Shown: positions 52,530 through 60,998, counted from the first letter of the stretch. The stretch is DNA of 64,000 bases from Dokdonella_A ginsengisoli (GCF_042652785.1 NZ_JBHSHD010000010.1:744001-808000), one strand, 5' to 3'. The notes: generated by a model from the sequence alone, not told the origin. Program-made: numbers and translations.

Positions 52530-53555
52530 ATGACCCGGACGATGCGCGCCGCCGTCGTGCGCGAACTCGGCAAGCCGCTGGCGATCGAGGAGCTGCCGGT
52601 GCCGACCCCAGGCCCCGGCGAAGTGCTGGTGAAGATCGCCGCCACCGGCGTGTGCCACACCGACCTGCACGCCGCCGACGGCGACTGGCCGGTGCGGCCG
52701 TCGCCGCCGTTCGTTCCCGGCCACGAAGGCACCGGCATCGTCGCCGCGCTCGGTGCCGGCGTGCGCGGACTCAAGGAAGGCGACGCGGTCGGCATCGCCT
52801 GGCTGCACGACGCCTGCGGCGGCTGCGAATACTGCACGACCGGCTGGGAAACCCTGTGCGAGAGCCAGCACAACAGCGGCTACAGCGTGAACGGCACGTT
52901 CGCCGAGTACGCGATCGGCGCCGCGCCCTACGTCGCGCGGCTGCCCGCGGGCGGGGATTTCGCCGAGCTGGCGCCGATCCTGTGCGCCGGCGTCACCACC
53001 TACAAGGGCATCCGCGAGACCGAGGCCAGGCCCGGCGAGTGGATCGCGATTTCCGGCATCGGCGGGCTCGGCCACCTCGCCGTGCAGTACGCCAAGGCGA
53101 TGGGCCTGCACGTGGCGGCCCTCGACGTCGGCGAGGAAAAGCTCGCGCTGGCGCGCCGCCTCGGCGCCGACCTCGCCGTCGACGCGCGCTCGCCCGACGC
53201 GGTCGCGCGCGTGCTGGCGGCAACCGGCGGCGGCGCGCACGGCGTGCTGGTCACGGCGGTATCGCCGCCGGCGTTCCGCCAGGCGATCGACCTGACGCGC
53301 CGTCGCGGCACGGTCAGCCTGGTCGGCCTGCCGCCGGGCGACTTCGCCACGCCGATCTTCGACGTCGTGCTCAAGCGCATCACGCTGCGCGGCTCGATCG
53401 TCGGCACGCGCCGCGATCTCGCCGAGGCGCTGCAGTTCGCCGCCGAGGGCAAGGTGCGCGCGCACCTGCACAAGGCGCGCCTGTCCGACATCAACGGCGT
53501 GTTCGACGACCTGCGCGCCGGCCGCGTCGACGGGCGCATCGTGATCGATCTCTGA
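52530..53555 (+). CDS. adhP: Zinc-dependent alcohol dehydrogenase, AdhP type
   Basis: A 341-residue medium-chain dehydrogenase. Catalytic zinc ligands Cys42 (G-V-C-H-T-D), His65-Glu66 (G-H-E-G-T-G) and a Cys near 152 (A-P-I-L-C-A-G); structural zinc Cys96, 99, 102 and 110 (C-G-G-C-E-Y-C-x7-C); NAD-binding G-I-G-G-L-G-H-L-A. AdhP interconverts ethanol and acetaldehyde with NADH, a fermentative redox sink consistent with low oxygen. AGGAG precedes the ATG; box 9 is upstream. Confidence 0.93.
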   Translation: MTRTMRAAVVRELGKPLAIEELPVPTPGPGEVLVKIAATGVCHTDLHAADGDWPVRPSPPFVPGHEGTGIVAALGAGVRGLKEGDAVGIAWLHDACGGCEYCTTGWETLCESQHNSGYSVNGTFAEYAIGAAPYVARLPAGGDFAELAPILCAGVTTYKGIRETEARPGEWIAISGIGGLGHLAVQYAKAMGLHVAALDVGEEKLALARRLGADLAVDARSPDAVARVLAATGGGAHGVLVTAVSPPAFRQAIDLTRRRGTVSLVGLPPGDFATPIFDVVLKRITLRGSIVGTRRDLAEALQFAAEGKVRAHLHKARLSDINGVFDDLRAGRVDGRIVIDL

Positions 53556-53612
53556 GTCCGCCCCGAATGGCGCGCGACGCGGCGGGACGGCCGCGCCGCG
53601 TGCGTGCGCGTC

Positions 53613-54035
53613 TCAGCGCACGATCAGCACCGGCAGGCGCGAACGCGCGATCGTGCGCGTGGCGACCGAGCCGAGCAGCAGGTTGCCCAGCGCGCCGTGC
53701 CCGCGCGAGCCCATCACGACGAGATCGCGTGCCTCGGCCTTCGCCACGCGCGCGATGACGCTCGCCGGATCGCCGACCGCGGCGACCTCGCGGAACGCGA
53801 TGCGCGCCTTCTTCAGGATCGCCGCGATCGGCTGCAGTGCGGCCGCGCTGGCCTCGGCGTGATAGCGCGCGGCCGCTTCGGCGCCGACCTCCAGCGTCAG
53901 CGTACGTCCGAGCGGGCGGTCGACGTTCAGCACGATCACGTCCGGCTTGCGGCCGAGCATGCTGCGCGACTGCACGAGGAACTTCGCCGCCTTGCAGCTG
54001 TATTCGCTGCCATCGGCAGCCAGCAGGATCTTCAT
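53613..54035 (-). CDS. Universal stress protein, single domain
   Basis: A 140-residue USP: I-L-L-A-A-D-G-S-E at the start and V-M-G-S-R-G-H-G-A-L-G-N-L-L-L-G-S-V-A, a full G-x2-G-x9-G-S loop. ATG 54035 is preferred over the longer start at 54116 because it gives the standard N terminus and a GGAGG-type site lies upstream. FNR-type box 10 is 102 bp upstream. Convergent with adhP. Confidence 0.9.
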   Translation of the reverse strand: MKILLAADGSEYSCKAAKFLVQSRSMLGRKPDVIVLNVDRPLGRTLTLEVGAEAAARYHAEASAAALQPIAAILKKARIAFREVAAVGDPASVIARVAKAEARDLVVMGSRGHGALGNLLLGSVATRTIARSRLPVLIVR

Positions 54036-54130
54036 GGGTTTGCCTCCTTCGACGGGGTTGCTGGAAGGGAGAAATGCGCGCAGGCGCTTTTCGTTCTTCG
54101 CGCAGCATCGCCGCACGCGGCGATTCGCCC

Positions 54131-54144
54131 TTGACGAAGATCAA
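54131..54144 (-). promoter_or_regulatory. FNR-type box 10, upstream of usp
   Basis: TTGACGAAGATCAA; GATGCT (54104-54109, minus strand) is centred exactly 31 bp away. Confidence 0.68.
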
Positions 54145-54173
54145 GCGGGCGCCGTCGAGCGCATGCGGTACGC

Positions 54174-54187
54174 TTGATCCCGATCAA
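54174..54187 (+). promoter_or_regulatory. FNR-type box 11, upstream of MgtC/DUF4010 gene
   Basis: TTGATCCCGATCAA, a perfect match. TAGCGT (54209-54214) is centred 31 bp away and the ATG 65.5 bp away. It is 43 bp centre-to-centre from box 10. Confidence 0.78.
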
Positions 54188-54245
54188 GCGGCAGCGCCCG
54201 CCCGCCGATAGCGTGGGCGCGACTCCCCCCACCACCCGCCCGGCC

Positions 54246-55508
54246 ATGCAAGAGAAGATCCTCCTCGACGGAATCGACCTGTACGGCCTCGTCGTGGCGC
54301 TCGGCGGCGGCCTGCTCGTCGGCCTGGAACGCGAGCGCCGGCGCACCTGGGACAGCGGCCTCGCCGGCGGCCTGCGCACGTCGATGCTGGCCGCGCTGAT
54401 CGGTGCACTCGGCATGCTGCTCGGCCCGGTCGCGGCAGCGCTCTGCGCGGTGCTGGTCGGCGCCTGCGTGCTCGCCGGCGGCTGGCCGCTGCGGCACCGC
54501 CACCGCACGCTCACCGCGGAATTCGCCCTGTTCGCGACCTTCCTGCTCGGCGCGCTGGCGATCGGCCATGCGCAGCTCGCCGCCGCGCTGTTCGTGGTCC
54601 TCACCGCGCTGCTCGCCGGCAAGGAGACCCTGCACCGCTTCTCGCGCGAAGTGCTCGGCGAACAGGACCTGGACGACATCCTGCTGCTGGCCGCCGCCTG
54701 CCTGATCGTGCTGCCGCTGCTGCCGGACCGCGTCGTCGGTCCATACGGCGTGCTCAATCCGCACAAGCTCGGCCTGCTCGTGATCTGGGTGATGGCGGTC
54801 GGCGCCGTCGGCTACCTCGGCCTGCGCCTGTTCGGCGCGCGGCGCGGGCTGGTGCTCGCCGGCGTCTTCGGCGGCTTCGTCTCCAGCACCGCGACGATCG
54901 CCGGCATGGGCCAGCGCGCACGCGCCGATCCGGCGCTGACGCGGTCGTGCATCGCCGCCGCGCTGGCCTCCAACGTGGCCACGCTGGTGCAGCTGGCGCT
55001 GATCCTGGCCCTCGTTTCGCCGGCCAGCCTGGTGGCGCTGGCCTGGCCGCTGCTCGGCGCGGCGCTCACCACGATGGTCGTATGCGTGGCCGCGATGTGG
55101 CACGCGAACGGCGGCGCGGCCGATGCAGGCGCCGCGCAGGACTACGGCCGTCCGTTCGTGCTTTCGCACGCGCTGGCGTTCGCCGCCATCGTCGCCGTGG
55201 CGCTGCTCGGCGCCGCCGCCCTGCAGGACTGGCTCGGGCCGCGCGGTGCCTTCGCGGCGGCGGCCTTCGGCGGCTTCGCCGACGTGCACGCGGCGACGCT
55301 CGCCGTCGGCCAGCTCGCCGCCACCGCCACGCTGACGCCGCTGCAGGCAGCGCAGGCGATCGCCGTCGCCTTCACCGCCAACGCGGCGTTCCGATGCTTC
55401 GCCGCGCTGTCCGGCGGACGCGCGTTCGGCCGGCCGGTGGCGGCCGGTCTGATCGCCGTCAACGTGGTGCTGCTGCTGATGCTCGGCCTGGAGCCGCCGC
55501 GCTTCTGA
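54246..55508 (+). CDS. MgtC/SapB-DUF4010 membrane protein
   Basis: A 420-residue inner-membrane protein with about twelve helices. The N-terminal third is MgtC-like (G-G-G-L-L-V-G-L-E-R-E-R-R, G-L-R-T-S-M-L, then successive helices); the rest is DUF4010 (G-G-F-V-S-S-T-A-T-I-A-G-M, and A-F-G-G-F-A-D-V-H-A-A-T). MgtC proteins are linked to survival at low magnesium, but the function of the fused family is unknown. FNR-type box 11 directs it; the ATG at 54246 is well spaced from the box. Confidence 0.87.
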   Translation: MQEKILLDGIDLYGLVVALGGGLLVGLERERRRTWDSGLAGGLRTSMLAALIGALGMLLGPVAAALCAVLVGACVLAGGWPLRHRHRTLTAEFALFATFLLGALAIGHAQLAAALFVVLTALLAGKETLHRFSREVLGEQDLDDILLLAAACLIVLPLLPDRVVGPYGVLNPHKLGLLVIWVMAVGAVGYLGLRLFGARRGLVLAGVFGGFVSSTATIAGMGQRARADPALTRSCIAAALASNVATLVQLALILALVSPASLVALAWPLLGAALTTMVVCVAAMWHANGGAADAGAAQDYGRPFVLSHALAFAAIVAVALLGAAALQDWLGPRGAFAAAAFGGFADVHAATLAVGQLAATATLTPLQAAQAIAVAFTANAAFRCFAALSGGRAFGRPVAAGLIAVNVVLLLMLGLEPPRF

Positions 55509-55532
55509 GCGGCCCGCTTGCGAGCGGTGCGC

Positions 55533-56531
55533 TCAGTGCGTCTGGACCGGTTCGGCCTGCGCCAGCGGGAACGCGAACGGCTCGTCGATCCACGGCCGCA
55601 CCGCGTCGTGCATCGCCAGCCGCGCTCGCAGCGGCACCGTCGCCGCCGTGTCCACGTGCATGGCCCCGGCACGCAACGGCTGCATCCGGCGCAGCAAGGT
55701 CAGCGCGTAGCCGGACGAGCGGATCGCGCGATCCTGTCCGTGCGAGGCGACGTGGCGGACGTGATTGGCGCCGGGCAGCGGCTCGAGCGCATCGGCGACG
55801 TTGTTGGCCAGCAGCGCGAGCCGCGGCTGCGCGGTGATGGCGGTCAGGCCGGCGTGCCGCACGCCGTGCAGGGCGGTCTCCTCGAGCAACGGTCCGGCGA
55901 TGCCGCGCAGGCGTGCCCGGCGCAGCGTCTGCTGCGTCCAGTCCGGCTGCCCGCCGCGCTCGGCCGCCAGTCGCACCGTCCCGCGCAGGCATCCGTGCGC
56001 CAGCGCCCGCGCGAAAACGCCCGCCTGCCGGCGTGCGGCTTCCGCGCCGTACGGCAGGCCGAGCATCAGCAACGCATCGGCGAGCCCGATCATGCCGATG
56101 CGCAGCCGCGGCGCCGGCGCGTGTGCGTTGCGCGCCAGCAGCAGGGCGTCGTCCAGCGCGCGCACCGCCAGGCCGGCCACGGCTTCGAATGCCGATTCGT
56201 CGAATTGCGGATGCGCGGAGAACGCGCCGCGCACGAACATCGGCAGGTTGAGCGCGGCGACCAGGCGATCGTCCGGCCAGCGGCGGCCGGGCGTGCCGGC
56301 GCTCTCCAGGATGCGTTCGTCGAGCAGCAGCTGCCACGAGGCCAGCGCCGTGAACAGCTCGTTGCGTTCGCGCGAGGCCCACATGCCCCGCTCGCCGCAC
56401 AGCGCGTCGGCGACGCGGCGCCAGGTCGCTTCGATCGACAGATCGTGCAGGCGATCGTGCTCGCGCCAGCGGAACCAGGCGTCCCACGCCTCGACGGCGG
56501 CCGCATCGATGAATGGCGAATATCCGTGCAT
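55533..56531 (-). CDS. Ribonucleotide-reductase-like protein lacking the catalytic middle
   Basis: A 332-residue protein that I read as a shortened relative of class II (B12-type, NrdZ/NrdJ) reductases. The N-terminal part (L-S-I-E-A-T-W-R-R-V-A-D-A-L, W-x-L-L-L-D-E-R-I-L) and the later part (A-L-N-L-P-M-F-V-R, R-I-G-M-I-G-L-A-D-A-L-L-M-L-G-L-P-Y, L-T-A-I-T-A-Q-P-R-L-A-L-L-A-N-N-V-A-D-A-L-E-P) match flanks of the barrel. The region that would carry the thiyl-radical cysteine and N-x-C-x-E is absent. It is uninterrupted, so it may be a regulator or structural partner and not a pseudogene. FNR-type box 12 is 60 bp upstream. Confidence 0.65.
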   Translation of the reverse strand: MHGYSPFIDAAAVEAWDAWFRWREHDRLHDLSIEATWRRVADALCGERGMWASRERNELFTALASWQLLLDERILESAGTPGRRWPDDRLVAALNLPMFVRGAFSAHPQFDESAFEAVAGLAVRALDDALLLARNAHAPAPRLRIGMIGLADALLMLGLPYGAEAARRQAGVFARALAHGCLRGTVRLAAERGGQPDWTQQTLRRARLRGIAGPLLEETALHGVRHAGLTAITAQPRLALLANNVADALEPLPGANHVRHVASHGQDRAIRSSGYALTLLRRMQPLRAGAMHVDTAATVPLRARLAMHDAVRPWIDEPFAFPLAQAEPVQTH

Positions 56532-56584
56532 GCGTGGACTGCGTACTCCGGCACGCAGTATCGGTGCGACGCCGGCGCGAGCCG

Positions 56585-56598
56585 TTGAGCTGGATCAA
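56585..56598. promoter_or_regulatory. FNR-type box 12, between RNR-like and Crp/Fnr genes
   Basis: TTGAGCTGGATCAA. Leftward, GATACT (56557-56562) is centred 32 bp away; rightward, TACACG (56620-56625) is 31 bp away. One site could drive both genes, including the regulator itself. Confidence 0.7.
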
Positions 56599-56617
56599 GC
56601 CGGCGCGGCGCGGCCGC

Positions 56618-56643
56618 GTTACACGCTGTTACACACCGTTACC
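56618..56643 (+). repeat. Three 10 bp-period direct repeats (GTTACAC) upstream of Crp/Fnr gene
   Basis: GTTACAC occurs at 56618 and 56628 and a GTTACC variant at 56638, exactly one helical turn apart. Tandem direct repeats of 10-11 bp are the usual target of OmpR/PhoB-type regulators, and such a regulator is encoded 3 kb away (59443). The rightward -10 candidate overlaps the first repeat. Confidence 0.5.
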
Positions 56644-56711
56644 GAAACGTCGTCGAGGCGTGACGCGCACCGCCGAGGCTGTGCGCATCGAACGACGAGC
56701 GGAGAGCGAGG

Positions 56712-57425
56712 ATGAACACGGTTTCAGCGCAGGCGGCCGCGGCCGGCCCGGCGGCCCTTCACGAACCCCGGTACCTCGGCGACGTCGACATCGAGCAGCT
56801 TCGGCAGCACGTGCCGGTGACGCGGCGCCGTCTCGAGGCCGGCCAGCACCTGTATCGCGCCGGCCAGCCGTTCAACGCGCTGTTCCTGGTCAACGTGGGC
56901 TGCCTGAAGACCTGCGAACTGTCCGACGACGGCCGCGAGCAGGTCACCGGCTTTCGCATGCGCGGCGACCTGATCGGCGCCGAATCGATCGGCCTGCGCG
57001 GATACGCCTGCGACGTCGTCGCGCTGGAAGCCGGCGAAGTGTGGGAACTGCCATATCCGCCGATGCTGTCGGCGTGCCTGCGCATTCCCGAACTGCAGGC
57101 GCGCCTGACTTCGGCGCTGGCCGAGGAGATCCGCCACGACCGCTCCTGGATGCTCGCGCTGGGCACGCTCGGCGCCGAACGCCGGGTGGCGTCGTTCCTG
57201 CTCGACCTCGCCGCGCGCTACGGCCGCCTCGGCTTCAGCGCGTGCCACTTCATCCTGCGCATGAGCCGCGCCGACATCGCCAGCTTCCTCGCGCTCAAGC
57301 ATGAGACGGTGAGCCGGGTGCTGTCGCGGCTGCAGGAGCGCGGCCTGATCCTGGTCGAGCGCCGCGAGATCCGCATCCTCGACGCCGACGGCCTGCGCGA
57401 GGCCGAACCGGCGACGCTGCACTAG
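56712..57425 (+). CDS. Crp/Fnr-family regulator without iron-sulfur cysteines
   Basis: A 237-residue regulator: cyclic-nucleotide-binding-type beta barrel (about 25-125), long dimerisation helix (135-165) and winged helix. The recognition helix K-H-E-T-V-S-R-V-L (Glu198, Ser201, Arg202) keeps the FNR residues that read TTGAT. Cysteines lie at 64, 68, 100, 122 and 178; the N-terminal C-x2-C-x5-C cluster of FNR is absent and Trp111 occupies the place of its fourth ligand. So an FNR-like oxygen-sensing cluster is unlikely; a heme or other signal, as in DNR types, is possible. It is the obvious candidate to bind the 14 boxes of this island. Confidence 0.9.
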   Translation: MNTVSAQAAAAGPAALHEPRYLGDVDIEQLRQHVPVTRRRLEAGQHLYRAGQPFNALFLVNVGCLKTCELSDDGREQVTGFRMRGDLIGAESIGLRGYACDVVALEAGEVWELPYPPMLSACLRIPELQARLTSALAEEIRHDRSWMLALGTLGAERRVASFLLDLAARYGRLGFSACHFILRMSRADIASFLALKHETVSRVLSRLQERGLILVERREIRILDADGLREAEPATLH

Positions 57426-59446
57426 CGGCGGTCGAGCGTGCTGCGCAGCGCGGCGGCGAATTCCTCGCGGCTGTACGGCTTGCGCAGCAGGTCGAAGCGG
57501 TTCGCGTCGGTGTCGCCGCTGAGCAGCGGATGCTCGTAGCCGGAGGTGAGCAGCACGCGCAGCGCCGGGCGCAGCCGCTGCGCCTCGTGGGCGAGGTCGA
57601 CGCCGGTCATGCCGCTGCCGAGCACGACGTCGGAGAACAGCAGCTCGATCGCACGGTCGCCGCGCAGCACGTCGAGCGCCTCCTCGGCGGTGGCGGCGAC
57701 GCGGCTGGAATAGCCGAGCGAACGCAGGAAGGCGACCGCGATCTCGCGCACCTCCGGCTCGTCCTCCACGACCAGAACCTTCTCGCCGCCGCTGGTCAGC
57801 GCGCTGCGTTCCGGCCCCGCCGCATCGGCCGCAGCCGGCGGCGCCACCGGCAGATACAGCACGATGCGCGTGCCGTAGCCGAGCTGGCTCTCGATGCGCA
57901 TCGCCCCGCCGGACTGCTTGGCGAAGCCGTACACCATGCTCAGCCCCAGGCCGCTGCCCTTGCCGGCGATCTTCGTGGTGAAGAACGGCTCCATCGCGTG
58001 CGCGAGCACGTCGGGCGCCATGCCGATGCCGGTGTCGGCGACGCTGATGGAGAGATAACGGCCCGGCTCCAGCTCCAGCGCCGCATCCTCGGCGAGCGCC
58101 TCGTGCGCCTCGACCGCGATGCCCAGCTCGCCGCCGCGCGGCATCGCGTCGCGCGAGTTCAGCGCGAGGTTGACCAGCGCGGCGTCGAGCTCGCCGGGGT
58201 CGACGAACACGTCCGGCAGCTGCTCCTCGCAGCGCGTGTGGACGACGACGGTTTCGCCGAGCGTGCGCTTGAGCAGCGCCGACACGTCGCCGAGCCAGGC
58301 GGCCGGCGCGATCGGCCGCGGCGACAGGCGCTGCCGGCGCGCGAACGCCAGCAGCTTGCGCGTCAGCGCGGCGCCGCTGCGCACCGCGCGCAGCGCGCTC
58401 TGGATGATCGGTGCGCGCTCCTCGCGGCCCTCCTCCTCGTCCTCGAGCAGCTGCAGGTTGCCGGAAATGATGGTCAGCAGGTTGTTGAAATCGTGCGCGA
58501 CGCCGCCGGTGAGCTGGCCGATCGCCTCCAGCCGCTGCGCGTGCGCGAGCCGCTCCTCGCTGCGGTTGCGCTGCATGGCCGCGGTGAACAGGTGCGCGGC
58601 CGACTGCAGGAAGTGCAGCTTGTCGCGATCAAACGCCTGGGCCTCGCCGGTCAGCGCCAGCAGCACGCCGACGGCTTCGCGGCGATCGAACAGCGGCAGC
58701 AGCGCCGCGTCGCGGAAGCCGGCCTCGGCGAGCAGCGCCTGCAGCCCGCCGGCGCTGGACGCGGGCAGGTCCTGCAGCGCGATCGCGCCGCGATGGCCGC
58801 CGGAGGCCGCGGCCTTCCAGTTCACCTGCTGCAGCAGCGCGGGCAGGCGTTCGAGCGTCTCCAGCGGCATGCCGACGCTGCCGCGCGCACGCAGGTCCTG
58901 GCGCTGCGTGCCGGAAAGGAAGATCGCGCTGGCCTCCACCTCGAGCGCCTCGGCGACCAGCTCCGGCAATTGCGCGAGCAGCGCCTCGTAGTCGCGCGAT
59001 TCCAGCGCGAGACGGCCGAGCTGGCCGACGAAGGCGTCGTAGCGCGCACGCGCCAGGGTCAGCCGCGCGCGCTGCGTCTCGGAGATGTCGCGGATCGAGG
59101 CGGCGTACAGCGGCGCGTCGCCGGCGTGGATCGGGCTCAGTCCGATCTCCACCGGAAACTCGCTGCCGTCGCGGCGCATGCCGACCAGCTCGAACCCGGC
59201 GCCCATCGGACGCACGCGCGGATTGGCCATGAAGCGCTCGCGATGCGCACCGTGCGCCGAGCGCAGGGCCTCGGGCAGCAGCGCCTCGACCTGCAGTCCG
59301 CGCAGGTCGGCATTGCCGTAGCCGAACAGCCGTCCGGCCTGGACGTTGGCCAGGACGATGCGCCCCTCGCGGTCGACCACGATCATCGCGTCGGGCGCCG
59401 TCTCGAACAGCGCCTGGAACAGGTCGGCGCGGTCGGCCGCGCTCAT
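57422..59446 (-). CDS. Hybrid histidine kinase, PAS-GAF-HisKA-HATPase-receiver
   Basis: A 674-residue cytoplasmic-looking kinase. A PAS domain (about 9-130, A-P-D-A-M-I-V-V-D-R-E-G-R-I-V-L-A-N) is followed by a GAF-like domain (about 145-300), HisKA (G-G-V-A-H-D-F-N-N-L-L-T, His318), HATPase (N-S-R-D-A-M, D-T-G-I-G-M, G-S-G-L-G-L-S-M-V) and a C-terminal receiver (V-E-D-E-P, Asp606 in L-L-F-S-D-V-V-L). No membrane segment is evident. ATG 59446 overlaps the stop of the upstream OmpR-type gene; the 3-prime end overlaps the Crp/Fnr stop. PAS/GAF could sense oxygen, redox or a small ligand. Confidence 0.92.
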   Translation of the reverse strand: MSAADRADLFQALFETAPDAMIVVDREGRIVLANVQAGRLFGYGNADLRGLQVEALLPEALRSAHGAHRERFMANPRVRPMGAGFELVGMRRDGSEFPVEIGLSPIHAGDAPLYAASIRDISETQRARLTLARARYDAFVGQLGRLALESRDYEALLAQLPELVAEALEVEASAIFLSGTQRQDLRARGSVGMPLETLERLPALLQQVNWKAAASGGHRGAIALQDLPASSAGGLQALLAEAGFRDAALLPLFDRREAVGVLLALTGEAQAFDRDKLHFLQSAAHLFTAAMQRNRSEERLAHAQRLEAIGQLTGGVAHDFNNLLTIISGNLQLLEDEEEGREERAPIIQSALRAVRSGAALTRKLLAFARRQRLSPRPIAPAAWLGDVSALLKRTLGETVVVHTRCEEQLPDVFVDPGELDAALVNLALNSRDAMPRGGELGIAVEAHEALAEDAALELEPGRYLSISVADTGIGMAPDVLAHAMEPFFTTKIAGKGSGLGLSMVYGFAKQSGGAMRIESQLGYGTRIVLYLPVAPPAAADAAGPERSALTSGGEKVLVVEDEPEVREIAVAFLRSLGYSSRVAATAEEALDVLRGDRAIELLFSDVVLGSGMTGVDLAHEAQRLRPALRVLLTSGYEHPLLSGDTDANRFDLLRKPYSREEFAAALRSTLDRR

Positions 59447-60180
59447 GCGCGCTGCGGCCTCACCGCCAGCACGTAGCCGACGCCGCGCACCGACTTGATG
59501 ATTTCCGGGTTGGCGGGATCGGCTTCGATCTTGCGCCGCAGCCGTCCGATCTGCACGTCGACGGCGCGGTCGTACGGGCCGGCCTCGCGTCCGTGCAGCA
59601 GCGAGACCAGATCGTCGCGCGACAGCACGCGGTTCGGACGCTCGAGCAGCACGCACAGCAGGTCGTATTCGCCGGTGGTCAGGTTGACCGGGCGGCCTTC
59701 GGCGTCGGTCAGCCGGCGCGCCGAGAGGTCGAGGCGGAAGCCGGCGAAGCGGACGGCGGCCTGCTCCGGCGGCGCCGGCGTCTCGCGGCTGCCGCTGCGG
59801 CGCAGGACGCTGCGCACGCGGGCGAGCAGTTCGCGCAGGTCGAACGGCTTGGTGACGTAGTCGTCCGCGCCCAGTTCCAGCCCGACGACGCGGTCGACCG
59901 ATTCGCCGCGGCCGGTGACGATGATGACCGGGCCGCGCCAGTTCGCGCGCAGGTAGCGGGTCAGGTCGAATCCGTCCTCGCCGGGCAGGCCGAGGTCGAG
60001 CAGCACCAGGTCGACCGGCGCTTCGGCCAGCACGCGCCGCATCGCGGCGCCGTCGGCGGCGGCGCTGACGCGGAAGCCGTGCTTGCCGAAATAGCGTTCG
60101 GCGAGCGCGACGATTTCCTCATCGTCGTCGACCACGAGCAGGTGCTGGGACGGAGGGGACGAAGGCGTCGCGGCCGGCAT
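59443..60180 (-). CDS. OmpR/PhoB-family response regulator
   Basis: A 245-residue regulator. Receiver (about 12-125): V-V-D-D-D-E, phosphoacceptor Asp62 (L-V-L-L-D-L-G-L-P-G-E-D-G), V-T-G-R-G and K-P-F-D-L-R-E-L-L-A-R-V. Winged helix (about 145-240): L-T-T-G-E-Y-D-L-L, R-A-V-D-V-Q-I-G-R-L-R-R-K-I, G-V-G-Y-V-L. It precedes and overlaps its hybrid-kinase partner (ATGA). The tandem 10 bp repeats before the Crp/Fnr gene are a plausible target. No FNR-type box is seen upstream. Confidence 0.93.
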   Translation of the reverse strand: MPAATPSSPPSQHLLVVDDDEEIVALAERYFGKHGFRVSAAADGAAMRRVLAEAPVDLVLLDLGLPGEDGFDLTRYLRANWRGPVIIVTGRGESVDRVVGLELGADDYVTKPFDLRELLARVRSVLRRSGSRETPAPPEQAAVRFAGFRLDLSARRLTDAEGRPVNLTTGEYDLLCVLLERPNRVLSRDDLVSLLHGREAGPYDRAVDVQIGRLRRKIEADPANPEIIKSVRGVGYVLAVRPQRA

Positions 60181-60296
60181 GACGAAATGGAGAAGTGGAC
60201 GGCCGCATTGTAGTCCGCCCGGGCCGCTGCGGGGCGAACGCGCGGCCGCGCACGTTCACGACGACGCGACGCGTCATCCGTGCCTTCGCCGGTTCC

Positions 60297-60887
60297 TCAC
60301 GCCAGCGACAGCGTGTGCACGACCTGCCGCGGATCGGCCGGATCGACGGCGCGGCGGAAGCCGAGGAAGTCGGCCAGCTCGCGCATCGCGGCGTTGTCGG
60401 CCGCGTCGTAGGACACCATCGAGCGGATGCCGCGCGCCCGCGCGACCTCGATCAGGTGCCGCATCAGCACCACGCCCAGGCCCTTGTGCTGCCACTCGTC
60501 GGCGACGGTGACGGCGCATTCGCACGTCCGCCCGTCGGCGCCGAGGCTGAAGCGGCTGACGCCGACCTCGCGCTTCTCGCCGTCACGGTGGACCAGCGCC
60601 ACGAAGGCGGCGTCGCGGCGGTAGTCGATGTCGGTCAGCCGGCGCAGCAGTTCGTCGCCCGGCTCGCCGATCGAGCCGAGGAACCGGTAGCGCCGCGACA
60701 CCGGCGAGAGCCGCTCGATGAATGCTTTCTCCAGCGCCGCGTCGGCCGCGCGGATCGGCCGGATCAGCACGTGGCTGCCGTCGCGCAGGGTGTCGGTCCA
60801 GTGCGGATGGTCGGCGCCCGCTTCGGCCGGGGTCAGCGCTCCGCCGTCGCCGGCCTTCGTTTCCGGTCCGCCTGCTGGGATGGTCAT
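60297..60887 (-). CDS. GNAT-family N-acetyltransferase
   Basis: A 196-residue acetyltransferase. The GNAT fold spans about 35-170 (L-I-R-P-I-R-A-A-D, V-G-V-S-R-F-S, and the acetyl-CoA loop Q-H-K-G-L-G-V-V-L-M after V-A-D-E-W). ATG 60887 is chosen over 60902 because GGAGGA lies 7 bp before it and FNR-type box 13 is 63.5 bp upstream. Substrate unknown; protein lysine acetylation is possible, as for a GNAT in the DosR-like stress response, but this is only inference. Confidence 0.87.
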   Translation of the reverse strand: MTIPAGGPETKAGDGGALTPAEAGADHPHWTDTLRDGSHVLIRPIRAADAALEKAFIERLSPVSRRYRFLGSIGEPGDELLRRLTDIDYRRDAAFVALVHRDGEKREVGVSRFSLGADGRTCECAVTVADEWQHKGLGVVLMRHLIEVARARGIRSMVSYDAADNAAMRELADFLGFRRAVDPADPRQVVHTLSLA

Positions 60888-60943
60888 GTTCGGATCCTCC
60901 AATGGGGTCGGCGCCGAATCTGCGCCGATCCATGCACGGGCTC

Positions 60944-60957
60944 TTGATCCGGATCAC
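60944..60957 (-). promoter_or_regulatory. FNR-type box 13, upstream of GNAT gene
   Basis: TTGATCCGGATCAC. CAGATT (60917-60922, minus strand) is centred 31 bp away; the GNAT ATG is 63.5 bp from the box centre. Confidence 0.72.
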
Positions 60958-60984
60958 CCGCGGCGCACGCGGCCGCGGCCCGCC

Positions 60985-60998
60985 TTGACCGGGATCAA
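60985..60998 (+). promoter_or_regulatory. FNR-type box 14, upstream of phasin
   Basis: TTGACCGGGATCAA. TAAGGT (61020-61025) is centred 31 bp away; the phasin ATG is 67.5 bp away. It is 41 bp centre-to-centre from box 13. Confidence 0.75.

Noticed and set aside
58619..58632. FNR-like half site inside the hybrid kinase gene
   Set aside because: Only the right half (ATCAA) matches and it lies within coding sequence.
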